Shown here one piece after another: positions 16,461 to 23,909 of a stretch of DNA of 32,187 bases (the first letter of the stretch is position 1; each line of letters begins with the position of its first letter). The stretch is taken from the NCBI GenBank assembly GCA_022776205.1, contig JALFIK010000114.1, forward strand, positions 1 to 32,187. Reading direction: 5' to 3'. Origin of the DNA: Eubacterium sp. GTDB lineage: Bacteria; Bacillota; Clostridia; Lachnospirales; Lachnospiraceae. Under the pieces are notes generated by a model. That model searched no databases and was not told the origin of the DNA. It worked only from the letters and a program-made list of their open reading frames with translations. The translations under genes were made by a program, and so were the position numbers.

Positions 16461-17537
16461 ATGGAGAATTATTCGGTTCGGGTCCCTTCCTATACGGTCG
16501 GGCCGGATGCATACAGTCAGATTGAGGATAAATGTCGTATTTACGGAAAAAAAGCTGTCGTAATCGGCGGGAAAAAAGCAATGGCGGCAGCAAAAGACAA
16601 GCTTCTTTCGGCAGTGGCCGGAACGGAGCTTGAGATCATAGATTTTGTCTGGTTCGGGAAAGATGCCACCTTTGAAGGGGCGAAACGTCTGGAAGAAGAA
16701 GAAGCGGTAAAAGAGGCGGACATGATCTTTGCCGTGGGCGGAGGAAAGGCGGTCGATACCTGTAAACTTGTCAGTATTGATCTAAAGAAGCCTTATTTCA
16801 CTTTTCCGACGATCGCTTCGAACTGTGCAGCGGCATCTGCCGTATCAATCGTGTATCATGAAGACGGAACATTTTGTGAATTTGTTCATTTTGATGATCC
16901 GGCAAAACATATTTTTATTGATACAGACATCATTGCCCGGGCACCGGGAGAGTACCTGTGGGCAGGAATGGGCGATACGATTGCAAAGTATTATGAAGTA
17001 AGTATTTCCGCCCGCGGGGAGAAACTGGAACATTATAAGGCCATGGGTGTGGAGCTGAGCCGGATGTGCATGGAGGCAGTTCTCGAACACGGAAAACTGG
17101 CGATGGAGGATAATAAGAAAGGACGGGCATCTTTTGCCCTTGAACAGGTTGCCCTCGCCATTATTATAACGGCCGGCTGGGTTTCCCTTCTTGTGGCAAG
17201 GGAGCATACGATGGATTATAACGGCGGTGTGGCGCATGCCTTTTTCTACGGGCTTTGTAATCTGCCCGGCTTCGATGAGAACCATCTTCACGGCGTGGTA
17301 GTCGGTTTTGGTGTCCTTTTGCTCCTTTTGATTGACGGAAGAGAAGAAGAATGCAAAAAGCTGATTTCTTTTTATCAGACAGTCGGGATTCCTGTTACCC
17401 TTTCCGAGGTGGGAGTCAGTGTAGAAGAAGTTGCCCGCTGTGCATCATTTATGGTAAAAGATGAGGATCTCGAGCATTATCCGTATGAAGTGACCCGGGA
17501 GATGATTATCACGGCGGCAAAAAAACTGGAGAAATAA
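16461..17537 (+). CDS. Iron-containing alcohol/glycerol dehydrogenase family protein
   Basis: This 358-residue cytoplasmic oxidoreductase is related to glycerol dehydrogenase GldA. It has the NAD-binding FAVGGGKAVDTCK motif. The metal ligands expected for the family are present: Asp in AGMGDTIAKYYE, His in GGVAHAFFYGL and His in ENHLHGVVVGFG. The segment TIASNCAAASAVSIVY takes the place of the TIASTDAPTSA stretch of classical glycerol dehydrogenases, so the substrate may not be glycerol. AAAGGAG lies 7 bases before the ATG at 16461; a longer frame begins at 16248 but overlaps the aminotransferase promoter. It is the first gene of an operon with a flavin reductase-like gene 17 bases downstream. 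Confidence 0.88.
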   Translation: MENYSVRVPSYTVGPDAYSQIEDKCRIYGKKAVVIGGKKAMAAAKDKLLSAVAGTELEIIDFVWFGKDATFEGAKRLEEEEAVKEADMIFAVGGGKAVDTCKLVSIDLKKPYFTFPTIASNCAAASAVSIVYHEDGTFCEFVHFDDPAKHIFIDTDIIARAPGEYLWAGMGDTIAKYYEVSISARGEKLEHYKAMGVELSRMCMEAVLEHGKLAMEDNKKGRASFALEQVALAIIITAGWVSLLVAREHTMDYNGGVAHAFFYGLCNLPGFDENHLHGVVVGFGVLLLLLIDGREEECKKLISFYQTVGIPVTLSEVGVSVEEVARCASFMVKDEDLEHYPYEVTREMIITAAKKLEK

Positions 17538-17554
17538 AACCGGAGGTGGAGAGA

Positions 17555-18067
17555 ATGAATTTCAGAGAAATTGATGTAACAAAGGAAGTAATCAATCCTT
17601 TCAGACAGATTGGGCAGGAGTGGATGCTCCTGTCTGCAAAGAAAGGAGATAAAGTAAACACAATGACGGCATCCTGGGGGACGATGGGCGTTTTCTGGGG
17701 AAAGAACATTGTGACGGTGGGGATTCGCCCACAGCGCTATACGAAAGAGTTCGTGGACGCAGGAGAGATGTTTACCCTGACTTTTTTTGACGGAGAGAGA
17801 AAAAAAGAAATGGGATATCTTGGAAGTGTATCCGGAAGAGATGAGGATAAAATAAAGAAATCCGGTCTTCATGTGACGTTCACTGAGGAGGGAGAACCGA
17901 CCTTTGAGGAAGGAACCATGGTACTTGTGTGTAAGAAACTCATGGAAGTACCTCTTGACCCGAAAGACTTTAAAGAAGACTGGATTGATGAAAAATGGTA
18001 TCCGGATAAGGATTATCATCAGATCTATACGGCGCAGATTGTTGCAGCATATCGTATGGAGGCATAA
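17555..18067 (+). CDS. Flavin reductase-like domain protein
   Basis: This 170-residue protein resembles the flavin reductase-like, FMN-binding split-barrel family. Visible marks are LLSAKKGDKVNTMTASWGTMG, where this family contacts FMN, VTVGIRPQRYTKEFVD, FTLTFFDGERKKEMGYLGSV and a C-terminal YHQIYTAQIVAAYR. Members reduce flavins or use FMN to reduce other compounds; the substrate here is unknown. CGGAGG at 17541-17546 puts the start at ATG 17555 rather than the in-frame GTG at 17546. It sits between the dehydrogenase and the YugP-like peptidase in one operon. Confidence 0.82.
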   Translation: MNFREIDVTKEVINPFRQIGQEWMLLSAKKGDKVNTMTASWGTMGVFWGKNIVTVGIRPQRYTKEFVDAGEMFTLTFFDGERKKEMGYLGSVSGRDEDKIKKSGLHVTFTEEGEPTFEEGTMVLVCKKLMEVPLDPKDFKEDWIDEKWYPDKDYHQIYTAQIVAAYRMEA

Positions 18068-18094
18068 ATCGTAATAGTATCAGGAGGTGTTTTT

Positions 18095-18796
18095 ATGTAC
18101 GGATATTATGGAATGTTCTGGGATCCGACTTATTTTCTTGTGATTATCGGAATGCTGATCTGTCTTGCCGCATCAGCAAAGGTCAAAACAACTTATGCAA
18201 AATTTAACAGGGTGAGGAGCCATTCCGGCATTACTGCAGCCCAGGCAGCGGAGATGATCCTTCACGGAGCAGGAATCTATGATGTGCAGATTGCTCCCAT
18301 TGCGGGAGATCTGACGGATAACTATGATCCGAGAGACCGGGTACTTCACCTGTCTGCTTCCACTTATCAGTCTACCTCTGTGGCTGCCATTGGAGTGGCT
18401 GCCCATGAGTGCGGTCATGCGATTCAGGATGCACAAAGCTACGTGCCTCTTCGAATCCGCGGCGCTATTGTTCCCGTAGTAAATTTTGGAGCGACCATTT
18501 CCTGGCCACTTATCCTTATCGGAATTTTACTCGGGGGAAGCCATACCCTTATTATGCTTGGAATCTTATTATTTTCCTTTACGGTTGTGTTCCAGCTTGT
18601 GACCTTGCCGGTGGAATTCAATGCTTCGTCCCGTGCCCTGGGAATCCTTAGAAACAGCGGGATGTTGTATGATGACGAATTAAAGGGTGCAAGGAAAGTA
18701 CTTTCTGCAGCGGCTCTTACTTATGTGGCCGGTGCGGCTTCTTCCATTTTACAGCTTCTTCGTCTTTTCCTGTTATTCGGCAACAGGGATGACTAA
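18095..18796 (+). CDS. yugP: YugP-family zinc metallopeptidase (membrane)
   Basis: This 233-residue membrane protein belongs to the neutral zinc metallopeptidase family (Zn_peptidase_2, YugP-like). The zinc motif HECGH is at residues 104-108 (AAHECGHAIQDA). There is an N-terminal membrane segment (about residues 12-28) and two further ones around 125-170. FNASSRALGIL and the C-terminal VLSAAALTYVAGAASSILQLLRL are typical of the family. Its substrate is unknown. GGAGGTG precedes the ATG. It follows the flavin reductase-like gene by 27 bases and precedes rlmH by 21. Confidence 0.93.
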   Translation: MYGYYGMFWDPTYFLVIIGMLICLAASAKVKTTYAKFNRVRSHSGITAAQAAEMILHGAGIYDVQIAPIAGDLTDNYDPRDRVLHLSASTYQSTSVAAIGVAAHECGHAIQDAQSYVPLRIRGAIVPVVNFGATISWPLILIGILLGGSHTLIMLGILLFSFTVVFQLVTLPVEFNASSRALGILRNSGMLYDDELKGARKVLSAAALTYVAGAASSILQLLRLFLLFGNRDD

Positions 18797-18817
18797 AAGT
18801 AAGGGAAGATGAAAGGA

Positions 18818-19261
18818 ATGAAGATAATCTGTGTGGGCAGGATAAAAGAGGATTTTTTCCGGGAAGGAATTGGATATTTTACCCGGGAAATCCGGAAAAA
18901 ATATCCGATGGAGATTGTGGAATGCCAGGATGAACCCACACCGGATGCCTGTCCCCAATCCTTAAATGACAGAATCCGCCGGACAGAAGGAAAGCGGATT
19001 CTTGAAAAAATTAAGGAAGATGACTATGTAATTGCCCTGTGTATTGACGGAAAGCATTACCGTACGGATTTGTGGAAAAAGAGGATGGGCAGGATTCTTT
19101 CCGGGACAGAGGGGAATGTCACTTTTGTAATCGGCGGTTCTCTGGGACTCTCGGATGAAGTGATTTCGCGGGCAGATGAAAAATTAAGCTTTTCTGCCCT
19201 GACATTTCCACATCAGATGATGAGGCTTATCCTCTGTGAGCAGATAGCCCGCATAATTTAA
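18818..19261 (+). CDS. rlmH: 23S rRNA pseudouridine-1915 methyltransferase RlmH, C-terminally short
   Basis: RlmH is a small knotted SPOUT methyltransferase that methylates N3 of pseudouridine 1915 in helix 69 of 23S rRNA, working as a homodimer. The protein (147 residues from 18818) has the family N-terminus MKIICVGRIKE, YVIALCIDGK, the SAM-site TFVIGGSLGLSDEV and FSALTFPHQMMRLILCEQI. It then stops after ARII. The family normally continues about ten residues to a conserved PYHK end. No frameshift in the next bases restores that tail, so the truncation is real in this sequence. An ATG at 18809 is also possible; 18818 fits the family start and has AAGGGA 11 bases upstream. A second RlmH-like gene lies at 23370. 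Confidence 0.9.
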   Translation: MKIICVGRIKEDFFREGIGYFTREIRKKYPMEIVECQDEPTPDACPQSLNDRIRRTEGKRILEKIKEDDYVIALCIDGKHYRTDLWKKRMGRILSGTEGNVTFVIGGSLGLSDEVISRADEKLSFSALTFPHQMMRLILCEQIARII

Positions 19262-19266
19262 ATGAT

Positions 19267-20820
19267 TTATAAATGCCTGTTCTGTCTGGAACAGGCTTTT
19301 TTTTCTTTTTTAATATGTTCCCGGAAAAATTGTATGGCAAAAAAGAAACAAAAATATGTCAGACCGCCCACGGCCAGAAAATAAAAGGAAGGCAGGGAAA
19401 AATGAAGAGAGAGTACCTCAAATAATTTTTTTGATAAAATTCCTCCACAGACAGCGGTGCATACCGGAAAGAGAAACGAGTTTTCCGGATAGAAGGAAAA
19501 AGGTACCAGACGATATATTTTGATCAGATTGAGGCACATCTGGAGACAGTATCCGGCAAGAAGACCGTAAAAATATCCCCGGATGCCGTAAACCGGAATG
19601 GCGGTGAGTATGAAAAAAATTCGTACGGCGATGCCTAATAAATTATGATACAAAGTCTGTTTTGTTTTGCCAAAACCATTTAAGATGCTTGAAGAGGCCT
19701 GGGTGACATACATAAAAGGACACAAAAGAGCGAAGGAATACACATATTCTCCTGCTTCCCTGCTGTGAAAGATCGTTTCTCCCAGGGAGTGCCCGTAAAT
19801 CAGAAAGGCAAAAGCAGAAAAAATACCGATGAGCAGACAATAATGAAGGCTTTGTTCAATGGTTTCCCTAAGCTGATGGATTTTCTTTTCTTTATGAGAA
19901 GAGGAAACAGCGGGCATAAGCATTACGGAAAGAGAATTTGTGACAGCTGCGGGAAAGAAGAGGAACGGAAGCGCCATTCCTGTAAGGGTGCCGTACATTT
20001 CCAGTGCCCGTGTGTGATCCCCGCAGAATATTTTTAACATAAAGGGAATGAGAATGGTTTCCACACTGCTTACTATGGTGAGACAAAAATGATTGAAGGC
20101 GACCGGAAGACTGAAGTCGAAAAATTCCCGGAGCATTTTATTTAAAGAAACAGGAGAGCAAAGGACTGCTCTCTTTTTTTTGCCCGAAAAAAACTCGTGA
20201 AAAAAATAGGCAGCAATGGTGTAGAGCGTGGAAAGAATTTCCCCGAGAACCATGCCCCAGGCGGCGATCCGTGCATCTGCAGACAGAGCAAAGAGAGTGA
20301 CAGACAGCAGATAAATACTCCCCACCCGGCTAAACTGTTCCACAATCTGGCTGATGGCAGGAACACCGGAGCGGTTTTTGCCGATATAATATCCATGAAT
20401 ACAGGATTTTACGGAAACAAAGGGCAGGGACAGGGCGGAAATTTTTAATGCCGGGGCAGCGGAAGCTTCTTTCAGAAGATGAATGCTGAAAAAATCGGCA
20501 CAGCTAAACAGAATCCCCGCAAGAATGACAGACAGGGAGAAGGAAATCAGACAAATACACCGAATAAACTTTTTCGTATTACTGTTTGGGCCGTGGGAAG
20601 AAAAACGGGAAATAAGATTTGCCGTTCCTGTCTCGAAACCGTGGCAGCACAGAGAAAAACAGAGCATGTAGACCGGAAAAATCAGCTGATAGATACCAAG
20701 TTCTTTGGCACCAATCAGGCCGGAAAGGAATATTCTGTTATAGAACCCAAGAATTCGGGAAAGAAAACCGGAAAGAGTCAGAATCAGCGTTCCGGTTAAA
20801 ATTGTTTTTTTGTATGACAT
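19267..20820 (-). CDS. MurJ/SpoVB-like polysaccharide flippase (MATE/MOP superfamily)
   Basis: This 517-residue integral membrane protein has about 12-14 hydrophobic segments and belongs to the oligosaccharide/lipid flippase group (Polysacc_synt, SpoVB/MurJ-like). Such proteins move lipid-linked wall or spore-cortex precursors across the membrane. The N-terminus (TLILTLSGFLSRILGFYNR) and the GAKELGIYQLIFPVY stretch are typical of SpoVB-like proteins. A role in spore cortex or peptidoglycan synthesis is inferred only from the family. The start at 20820 (MSYKKTIL) is preferred over a GTG at 20835, though its ribosome binding site is poor. The C-terminus (KKACSRQNRHL) is encoded by the rlmH terminator hairpin. 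It is divergent from the cysteine desulfurase gene. Confidence 0.85.
   Translation of the reverse strand: MSYKKTILTGTLILTLSGFLSRILGFYNRIFLSGLIGAKELGIYQLIFPVYMLCFSLCCHGFETGTANLISRFSSHGPNSNTKKFIRCICLISFSLSVILAGILFSCADFFSIHLLKEASAAPALKISALSLPFVSVKSCIHGYYIGKNRSGVPAISQIVEQFSRVGSIYLLSVTLFALSADARIAAWGMVLGEILSTLYTIAAYFFHEFFSGKKKRAVLCSPVSLNKMLREFFDFSLPVAFNHFCLTIVSSVETILIPFMLKIFCGDHTRALEMYGTLTGMALPFLFFPAAVTNSLSVMLMPAVSSSHKEKKIHQLRETIEQSLHYCLLIGIFSAFAFLIYGHSLGETIFHSREAGEYVYSFALLCPFMYVTQASSSILNGFGKTKQTLYHNLLGIAVRIFFILTAIPVYGIRGYFYGLLAGYCLQMCLNLIKIYRLVPFSFYPENSFLFPVCTAVCGGILSKKLFEVLSLHFSLPSFYFLAVGGLTYFCFFFAIQFFREHIKKEKKACSRQNRHL
19275..19304 (+). terminator. Terminator after rlmH, inside the end of the opposite gene
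   Basis: GCCTGTTC (19275-19282) pairs perfectly with GAACAGGC (19289-19296), followed by a run of eight T. The hairpin lies within the last codons of the minus-strand flippase gene, which ends at 19267. Confidence 0.9.
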
Positions 20821-20904
20821 AGAAACACCGTGCACAAAGGGTCATTTGATTGTATGCGGGTAAAAAAAATAAATGTATCAGGAGCAGGAAAAAGGAGAAG
20901 AAAA

Positions 20905-22134
20905 ATGGAAGTCATTTATCTGGATAATGCGGCAACCACGCCAATCCGTCCGGAAGTAAAAGAGGCGATGGAACCGTATTTCAATGAAATGTATGAAAAC
21001 CCGTCAGGGGCATATCCGTCTGCCATCCGGTGCAGGGAGGAAATAGAAAAGGTCCGTGCCGTGATTGCAGGAACCATACATGCAAGGCCGGAAGAAATTT
21101 ATTTTACCTCAGGAGGAACGGAGTCGGATAACTGGGCAATCCGGGAAACGGCCCGGTTATTAAAAAAGAAGGGAAATCATATCATTACTTCCGCAATTGA
21201 GCATCATGCTGTTTTAAACACGTGCAGAGCACTGGAGAAGGAGGGCTTTTCCATCACTTATCTGGGGGTGGATGAAGAGGGGAAAATCAGATTGTCTGAG
21301 CTCGAGAGAGCAATCCGTCCGGAAACGATCCTGATTTCCATTATGTATGCAAATAATGAAGTTGGAACGATTCAGCCGGTAAACCGAATTGGGGAAATTG
21401 CACAAAAGTATGGGATTCTTTTTCATACAGACGGCGTTCAGGTATATGGTCATCTTCCTGTTGATGTAAGAAAGAGCCATATTTCCATGTTTAGTGCCAG
21501 TGGCCATAAGCTAAACGGACCCAAAGGAATCGGATTTCTATATGTAAGAAAAGAGATCCCTTTGTCCTCTCTGATTTACGGTGGAGGACAGGAGAAGGGG
21601 AAACGGGCCGGAACGGAGAATGTTCCCGGGATTATTGGCCTGGGAAAGGCGGCGGAGATTTCCTGTGCCATGCAGAAAGAAGAAGAAAAACGAATATGGG
21701 AACTGAGAGAACATCTCATTACCCGTCTTTTATCAGAGATACCCTACTGTCGCGTAAATGGGAGCAGAAAGAACCGGCTGCCCGGAAACTGTAATGTAAG
21801 TTTTCAGTTTCTCCGTGCCTCCTGTCTGCTTTGCCAACTGGGGAAAAAGGGAATTTGTGCTTCCGCCGCATCTGCCTGCAGTACAGGATCGGCAGAGCCT
21901 TCCCATGTGCTTACTGCCATGGGGCTTCCGAGGGAACTGGCCAACGGGACACTGCGGCTGACGCTCGGATATCAGAATACGATGGAAGAAATGGATCAGG
22001 TGGCAGATCAGATAAAAGAAATGGTGGAAACGTTACGAGGAAAATCCGGACAATACCATGAGTTCCGGGGAAAAAATCTCGGGGAAAAAATCTTTCCTGA
22101 AAAATGGTTGATTCCTGAGAAGGAAAAAGTATAA
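20905..22134 (+). CDS. Cysteine desulfurase (NifS/IscS family)
   Basis: This PLP enzyme takes sulfur from cysteine for Fe-S clusters or tRNA thiolation. The 409-residue protein has IYLDNAATTP at the N-terminus, SGGTESDNWAI, SAIEHHAVLN, ANNEVGTIQPV, HTDGVQVYG, the Schiff-base Lys202 in SASGHKLNGPKG, GGGQEKGKRAGTENV, and the sulfur-accepting Cys325 in ASAASACSTGS. AAAGGAGAAG sets the start at 20905. In many Clostridia a NifS-like gene is followed by thiI; here a hydrolase gene follows instead. The last 13 or so residues (from GEKIFPEKW on) appear to come from a 14-bp tandem duplication that changed the reading frame; see the repeat at 22067. Confidence 0.94.
   Translation: MEVIYLDNAATTPIRPEVKEAMEPYFNEMYENPSGAYPSAIRCREEIEKVRAVIAGTIHARPEEIYFTSGGTESDNWAIRETARLLKKKGNHIITSAIEHHAVLNTCRALEKEGFSITYLGVDEEGKIRLSELERAIRPETILISIMYANNEVGTIQPVNRIGEIAQKYGILFHTDGVQVYGHLPVDVRKSHISMFSASGHKLNGPKGIGFLYVRKEIPLSSLIYGGGQEKGKRAGTENVPGIIGLGKAAEISCAMQKEEEKRIWELREHLITRLLSEIPYCRVNGSRKNRLPGNCNVSFQFLRASCLLCQLGKKGICASAASACSTGSAEPSHVLTAMGLPRELANGTLRLTLGYQNTMEEMDQVADQIKEMVETLRGKSGQYHEFRGKNLGEKIFPEKWLIPEKEKV
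22067..22094 (+). repeat. 14-bp tandem duplication at the end of the cysteine desulfurase gene
   Basis: GGGGAAAAAATCTC (22067-22080) is followed directly by GGGGAAAAAATCTT (22081-22094), 13 of 14 bases identical. The unit length is not a multiple of three. With one copy removed the frame would read FRGKNLS and stop at the TGA at 22098-22100; with both it runs on to 22134. Confidence 0.9.
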
Positions 22135-22175
22135 TAATGGGAGAAGAAGAAAATTTACGAAGGAGGCAGGATATC

Positions 22176-22976
22176 ATGGAACTTACAATGCTTGGAACAG
22201 GCAATGCACTGGTAACAGAATGCTATAATACCTGTTTTGTTTTACAGGAAGAAAAGCAATATTTTTTGGTTGACGGAGGCGGAGGAAATGAGATTCTGCA
22301 CCGTCTGAAGATAGCCGATATCAACTGGAAGGAGATTCGTACGATTTTTGTAACCCATAAACATGTGGATCATCTCCTGGGAATCCTCTGGATGATCCGC
22401 ATGATTTGTCAGAAAATGAACAGGGGAGAGTACGAAGGGGATGCCACGATTTATGCCCATGAAGAAGTGGCAGATCTTCTCAAGGATATGGCAGAAAAAC
22501 TTTATGTGGAAAAAGAAACAAAATTTATCGGAAAGAGACTTCATATTTTGACAGTGGGAGACGGAGACGAGAAAGAGATTCTCGGCAGGAAGGTGACATT
22601 TTTCGATATCGGCTCCACAAAGGCAAAACAGTTCGGTTTTTCCATGGATCTTGGCGAGGGGAAAAAACTGACCTGCTGTGGGGACGAACCTTACAGAAAT
22701 TTAGAAGAAAAGTATGCGAAAGACAGTACCTGGCTTTTGCATGAGGCGTTCTGCCTTGAATCGGAAGCGGATATCTTTCATCCTTACGAAAAGCATCATT
22801 CCACTGTGAAAGATGCCTGCGAGCTGGCGGAAAAGCTGAATGTAAAAAATCTGCTTCTTTATCATACAGAGGATAAAAATATAAAAAACAGAAAGAAGCT
22901 ATATGAAGAGGAAGGTAAAAAATATTTTCACGGTAATTTATATGTACCGGATGATCTTGAGAAAATAAAAATATAA
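22176..22976 (+). CDS. Metallo-beta-lactamase fold hydrolase (RNase Z-like)
   Basis: This 266-residue protein has the metallo-beta-lactamase fold. The metal motif HKHVDH is at residues 61-66 (VTHKHVDHLLGILW). Further ligands are plausible in LTCCGDEPYR, LLHEAFC and YEKHHSTVKDA, with a final His in LLLYHTEDKN. The MELTMLGTGNA start and the HHST region recall RNase Z/ElaC-like and related hydrolases. A tRNA 3'-processing role is possible, because the tRNA-Arg gene nearby does not encode CCA, but it is not shown. AAGGAGGCAGG sets the start at 22176; an in-frame ATG at 22137 lacks such a site. It follows the cysteine desulfurase by 41 bases. Confidence 0.85.
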   Translation: MELTMLGTGNALVTECYNTCFVLQEEKQYFLVDGGGGNEILHRLKIADINWKEIRTIFVTHKHVDHLLGILWMIRMICQKMNRGEYEGDATIYAHEEVADLLKDMAEKLYVEKETKFIGKRLHILTVGDGDEKEILGRKVTFFDIGSTKAKQFGFSMDLGEGKKLTCCGDEPYRNLEEKYAKDSTWLLHEAFCLESEADIFHPYEKHHSTVKDACELAEKLNVKNLLLYHTEDKNIKNRKKLYEEEGKKYFHGNLYVPDDLEKIKI

Positions 22977-23029
22977 AAAGAACGGGGTCATTATACATTA
23001 CATATTTGCAGAGCTCCCTGAAAATATAA

Positions 23030-23076
23030 AAATCCCATCGCAGTTACCGGGCACAACCCGGACTGTGATGGGATTT
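23030..23076 (-). terminator. Terminator downstream of tRNA-Arg
   Basis: AAATCCCATCGCAG (23030-23043) pairs with CTGTGATGGGATTT (23063-23076), with one G-T pair. An inner CCGGG (23047-23051) pairs with CCCGG (23057-23061). On the minus strand a T-rich run follows. It stops tRNA transcription, and may also act on read-through from the hydrolase gene. Confidence 0.85.
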
Positions 23077-23085
23077 AACATTTAC

Positions 23086-23159
23086 CGAACCAGAAGGGAC
23101 TCGAACCCCCGACACACGGTTCCGGAAACCGTTGCTCTATCCAACTGAGCTACTGGTCC
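23086..23159 (-). tRNA. tRNA-Arg (anticodon CCG)
   Basis: The minus strand folds into a complete cloverleaf of 74 bases. The acceptor stem is GGACCAG with CTGGTTC. The D arm is GCTCAGTTGGATAGAGC, and the anticodon stem ACGGT/ACCGT closes the loop TTCCGGA, which gives anticodon CCG (reads CGG, Arg). The T arm carries TTCGAGT, and the discriminator base is G. The 3' CCA is not encoded and must be added by the CCA enzyme. A promoter lies upstream at 23208-23180 and a strong terminator follows. This gene fills much of the 22977-23369 spacer. Confidence 0.95.
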
Positions 23160-23179
23160 ATAAATAATGTCCGTCGTTT

Positions 23180-23208
23180 ATAATACTATATTTTTTGTTA
23201 GAATGCAA
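23180..23208 (-). promoter_or_regulatory. Promoter for tRNA-Arg
   Basis: Minus strand: TTGCAT (23208-23203), a 17-base spacer and TATTAT (23185-23180), about 20 bases before the mature tRNA. Confidence 0.65.
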
Positions 23209-23269
23209 GAGATTTTTTGCGAGTCAAAAATATAAATCAATTGTTTTTCCAAAAATGTAAAAATTTCCA

Positions 23270-23298
23270 TGGACATACCGGATATGCTATGCTATAAT
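23270..23298 (+). promoter_or_regulatory. Promoter for the RlmH-like gene
   Basis: TGGACA (23270-23275), a 17-base spacer and TATAAT (23293-23298). Transcription would start near 23305, just ahead of the ribosome binding site of the 16-codon upstream ORF. Confidence 0.7.
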
Positions 23299-23322
23299 GC
23301 ACATACATATTAGGAGATGGCA

Positions 23323-23373
23323 ATGGGAATGACAGTGCCCCGGGAAGATCAGGGGCAGGATTGTGTAATATGA
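23323..23373 (+). CDS. 16-codon upstream ORF overlapping the RlmH-like start
   Basis: ATG at 23323 opens a 16-codon frame, MGMTVPREDQGQDCVI, ending in TGA at 23371-23373. AGGAG (23312-23316) stands 6 bases before the ATG, a better site than the one ahead of the RlmH-like ATG. The stop codon overlaps the RlmH-like start in an ATGA arrangement, which is typical of translational coupling. It may be a leader peptide or a small protein. No function is known. Confidence 0.45.
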   Translation: MGMTVPREDQGQDCVI

Positions 23374-23894
23374 AGTATGAAATATATATAGAAGAACCAA
23401 AGAAAATGCAGCCATTTTATAAAAAGGCCATTGCCGAGTATGAGAAACGACTTGGCCGGTATTGTAAAATCAGCTGCCATATTGTAAAAAAGGAGAAAGA
23501 CTGGGCGAAGTATTTAAATAATCAGACGGGAACTCAGAGTTTTCTGGTGATTCCCGGAGAGGCCCGGATGACTTCTGAGATATTAAGCGAGCAGATTGGA
23601 GAATGGGAGAAAACCGGGGAGAAAAAGATATTATTTTTTATACCCGCCCTGCAGGAAGGGCAGAATCGCCAAACCGGCACACCGGTGGCATCTTCTAACT
23701 GTGCGGGCGTGCATACCCCGGAAGATTATTTGACAGTAGAAGATGTTTCAATAAAAAAAATCAGAGACCGATATGATCTGATGCCTCTGATTCTTTCTGA
23801 TTTTGTAATGTCACCATCCATGACAGGCATGATTCTTTATGAGCAGATTTACCGGGGGTACCGGATTCTTCATCATCATCCCTATCATAAATAA
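23370..23894 (+). CDS. Divergent RlmH-like protein (SPOUT family paralogue)
   Basis: This 174-residue protein resembles RlmH at both ends. The N-terminus MKYEIYIEEPKKMQPFYKKA with AIAEYEKRLGRYCKI matches the family's first helix and strand. The C-terminus MILYEQIYRGYRILHHHPYHK has the EQIYR...PYHK end that defines RlmH. The middle differs: where RlmH has VIGGSxGLS it reads FFIPALQEGQNRQTG and a longer insert, and the FPHQ motif is replaced by SPSM. SAM binding is therefore doubtful. It may be a non-catalytic partner of the short RlmH at 18818, a methyltransferase with a changed site, or a relic; its intact frame and good promoter argue against a relic. It converges with the Lrp-like gene 15 bases downstream, with no terminator between them. 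Confidence 0.7.
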   Translation: MKYEIYIEEPKKMQPFYKKAIAEYEKRLGRYCKISCHIVKKEKDWAKYLNNQTGTQSFLVIPGEARMTSEILSEQIGEWEKTGEKKILFFIPALQEGQNRQTGTPVASSNCAGVHTPEDYLTVEDVSIKKIRDRYDLMPLILSDFVMSPSMTGMILYEQIYRGYRILHHHPYHK

Positions 23895-23909
23895 AGTAAT
23901 ATAGTCTGA

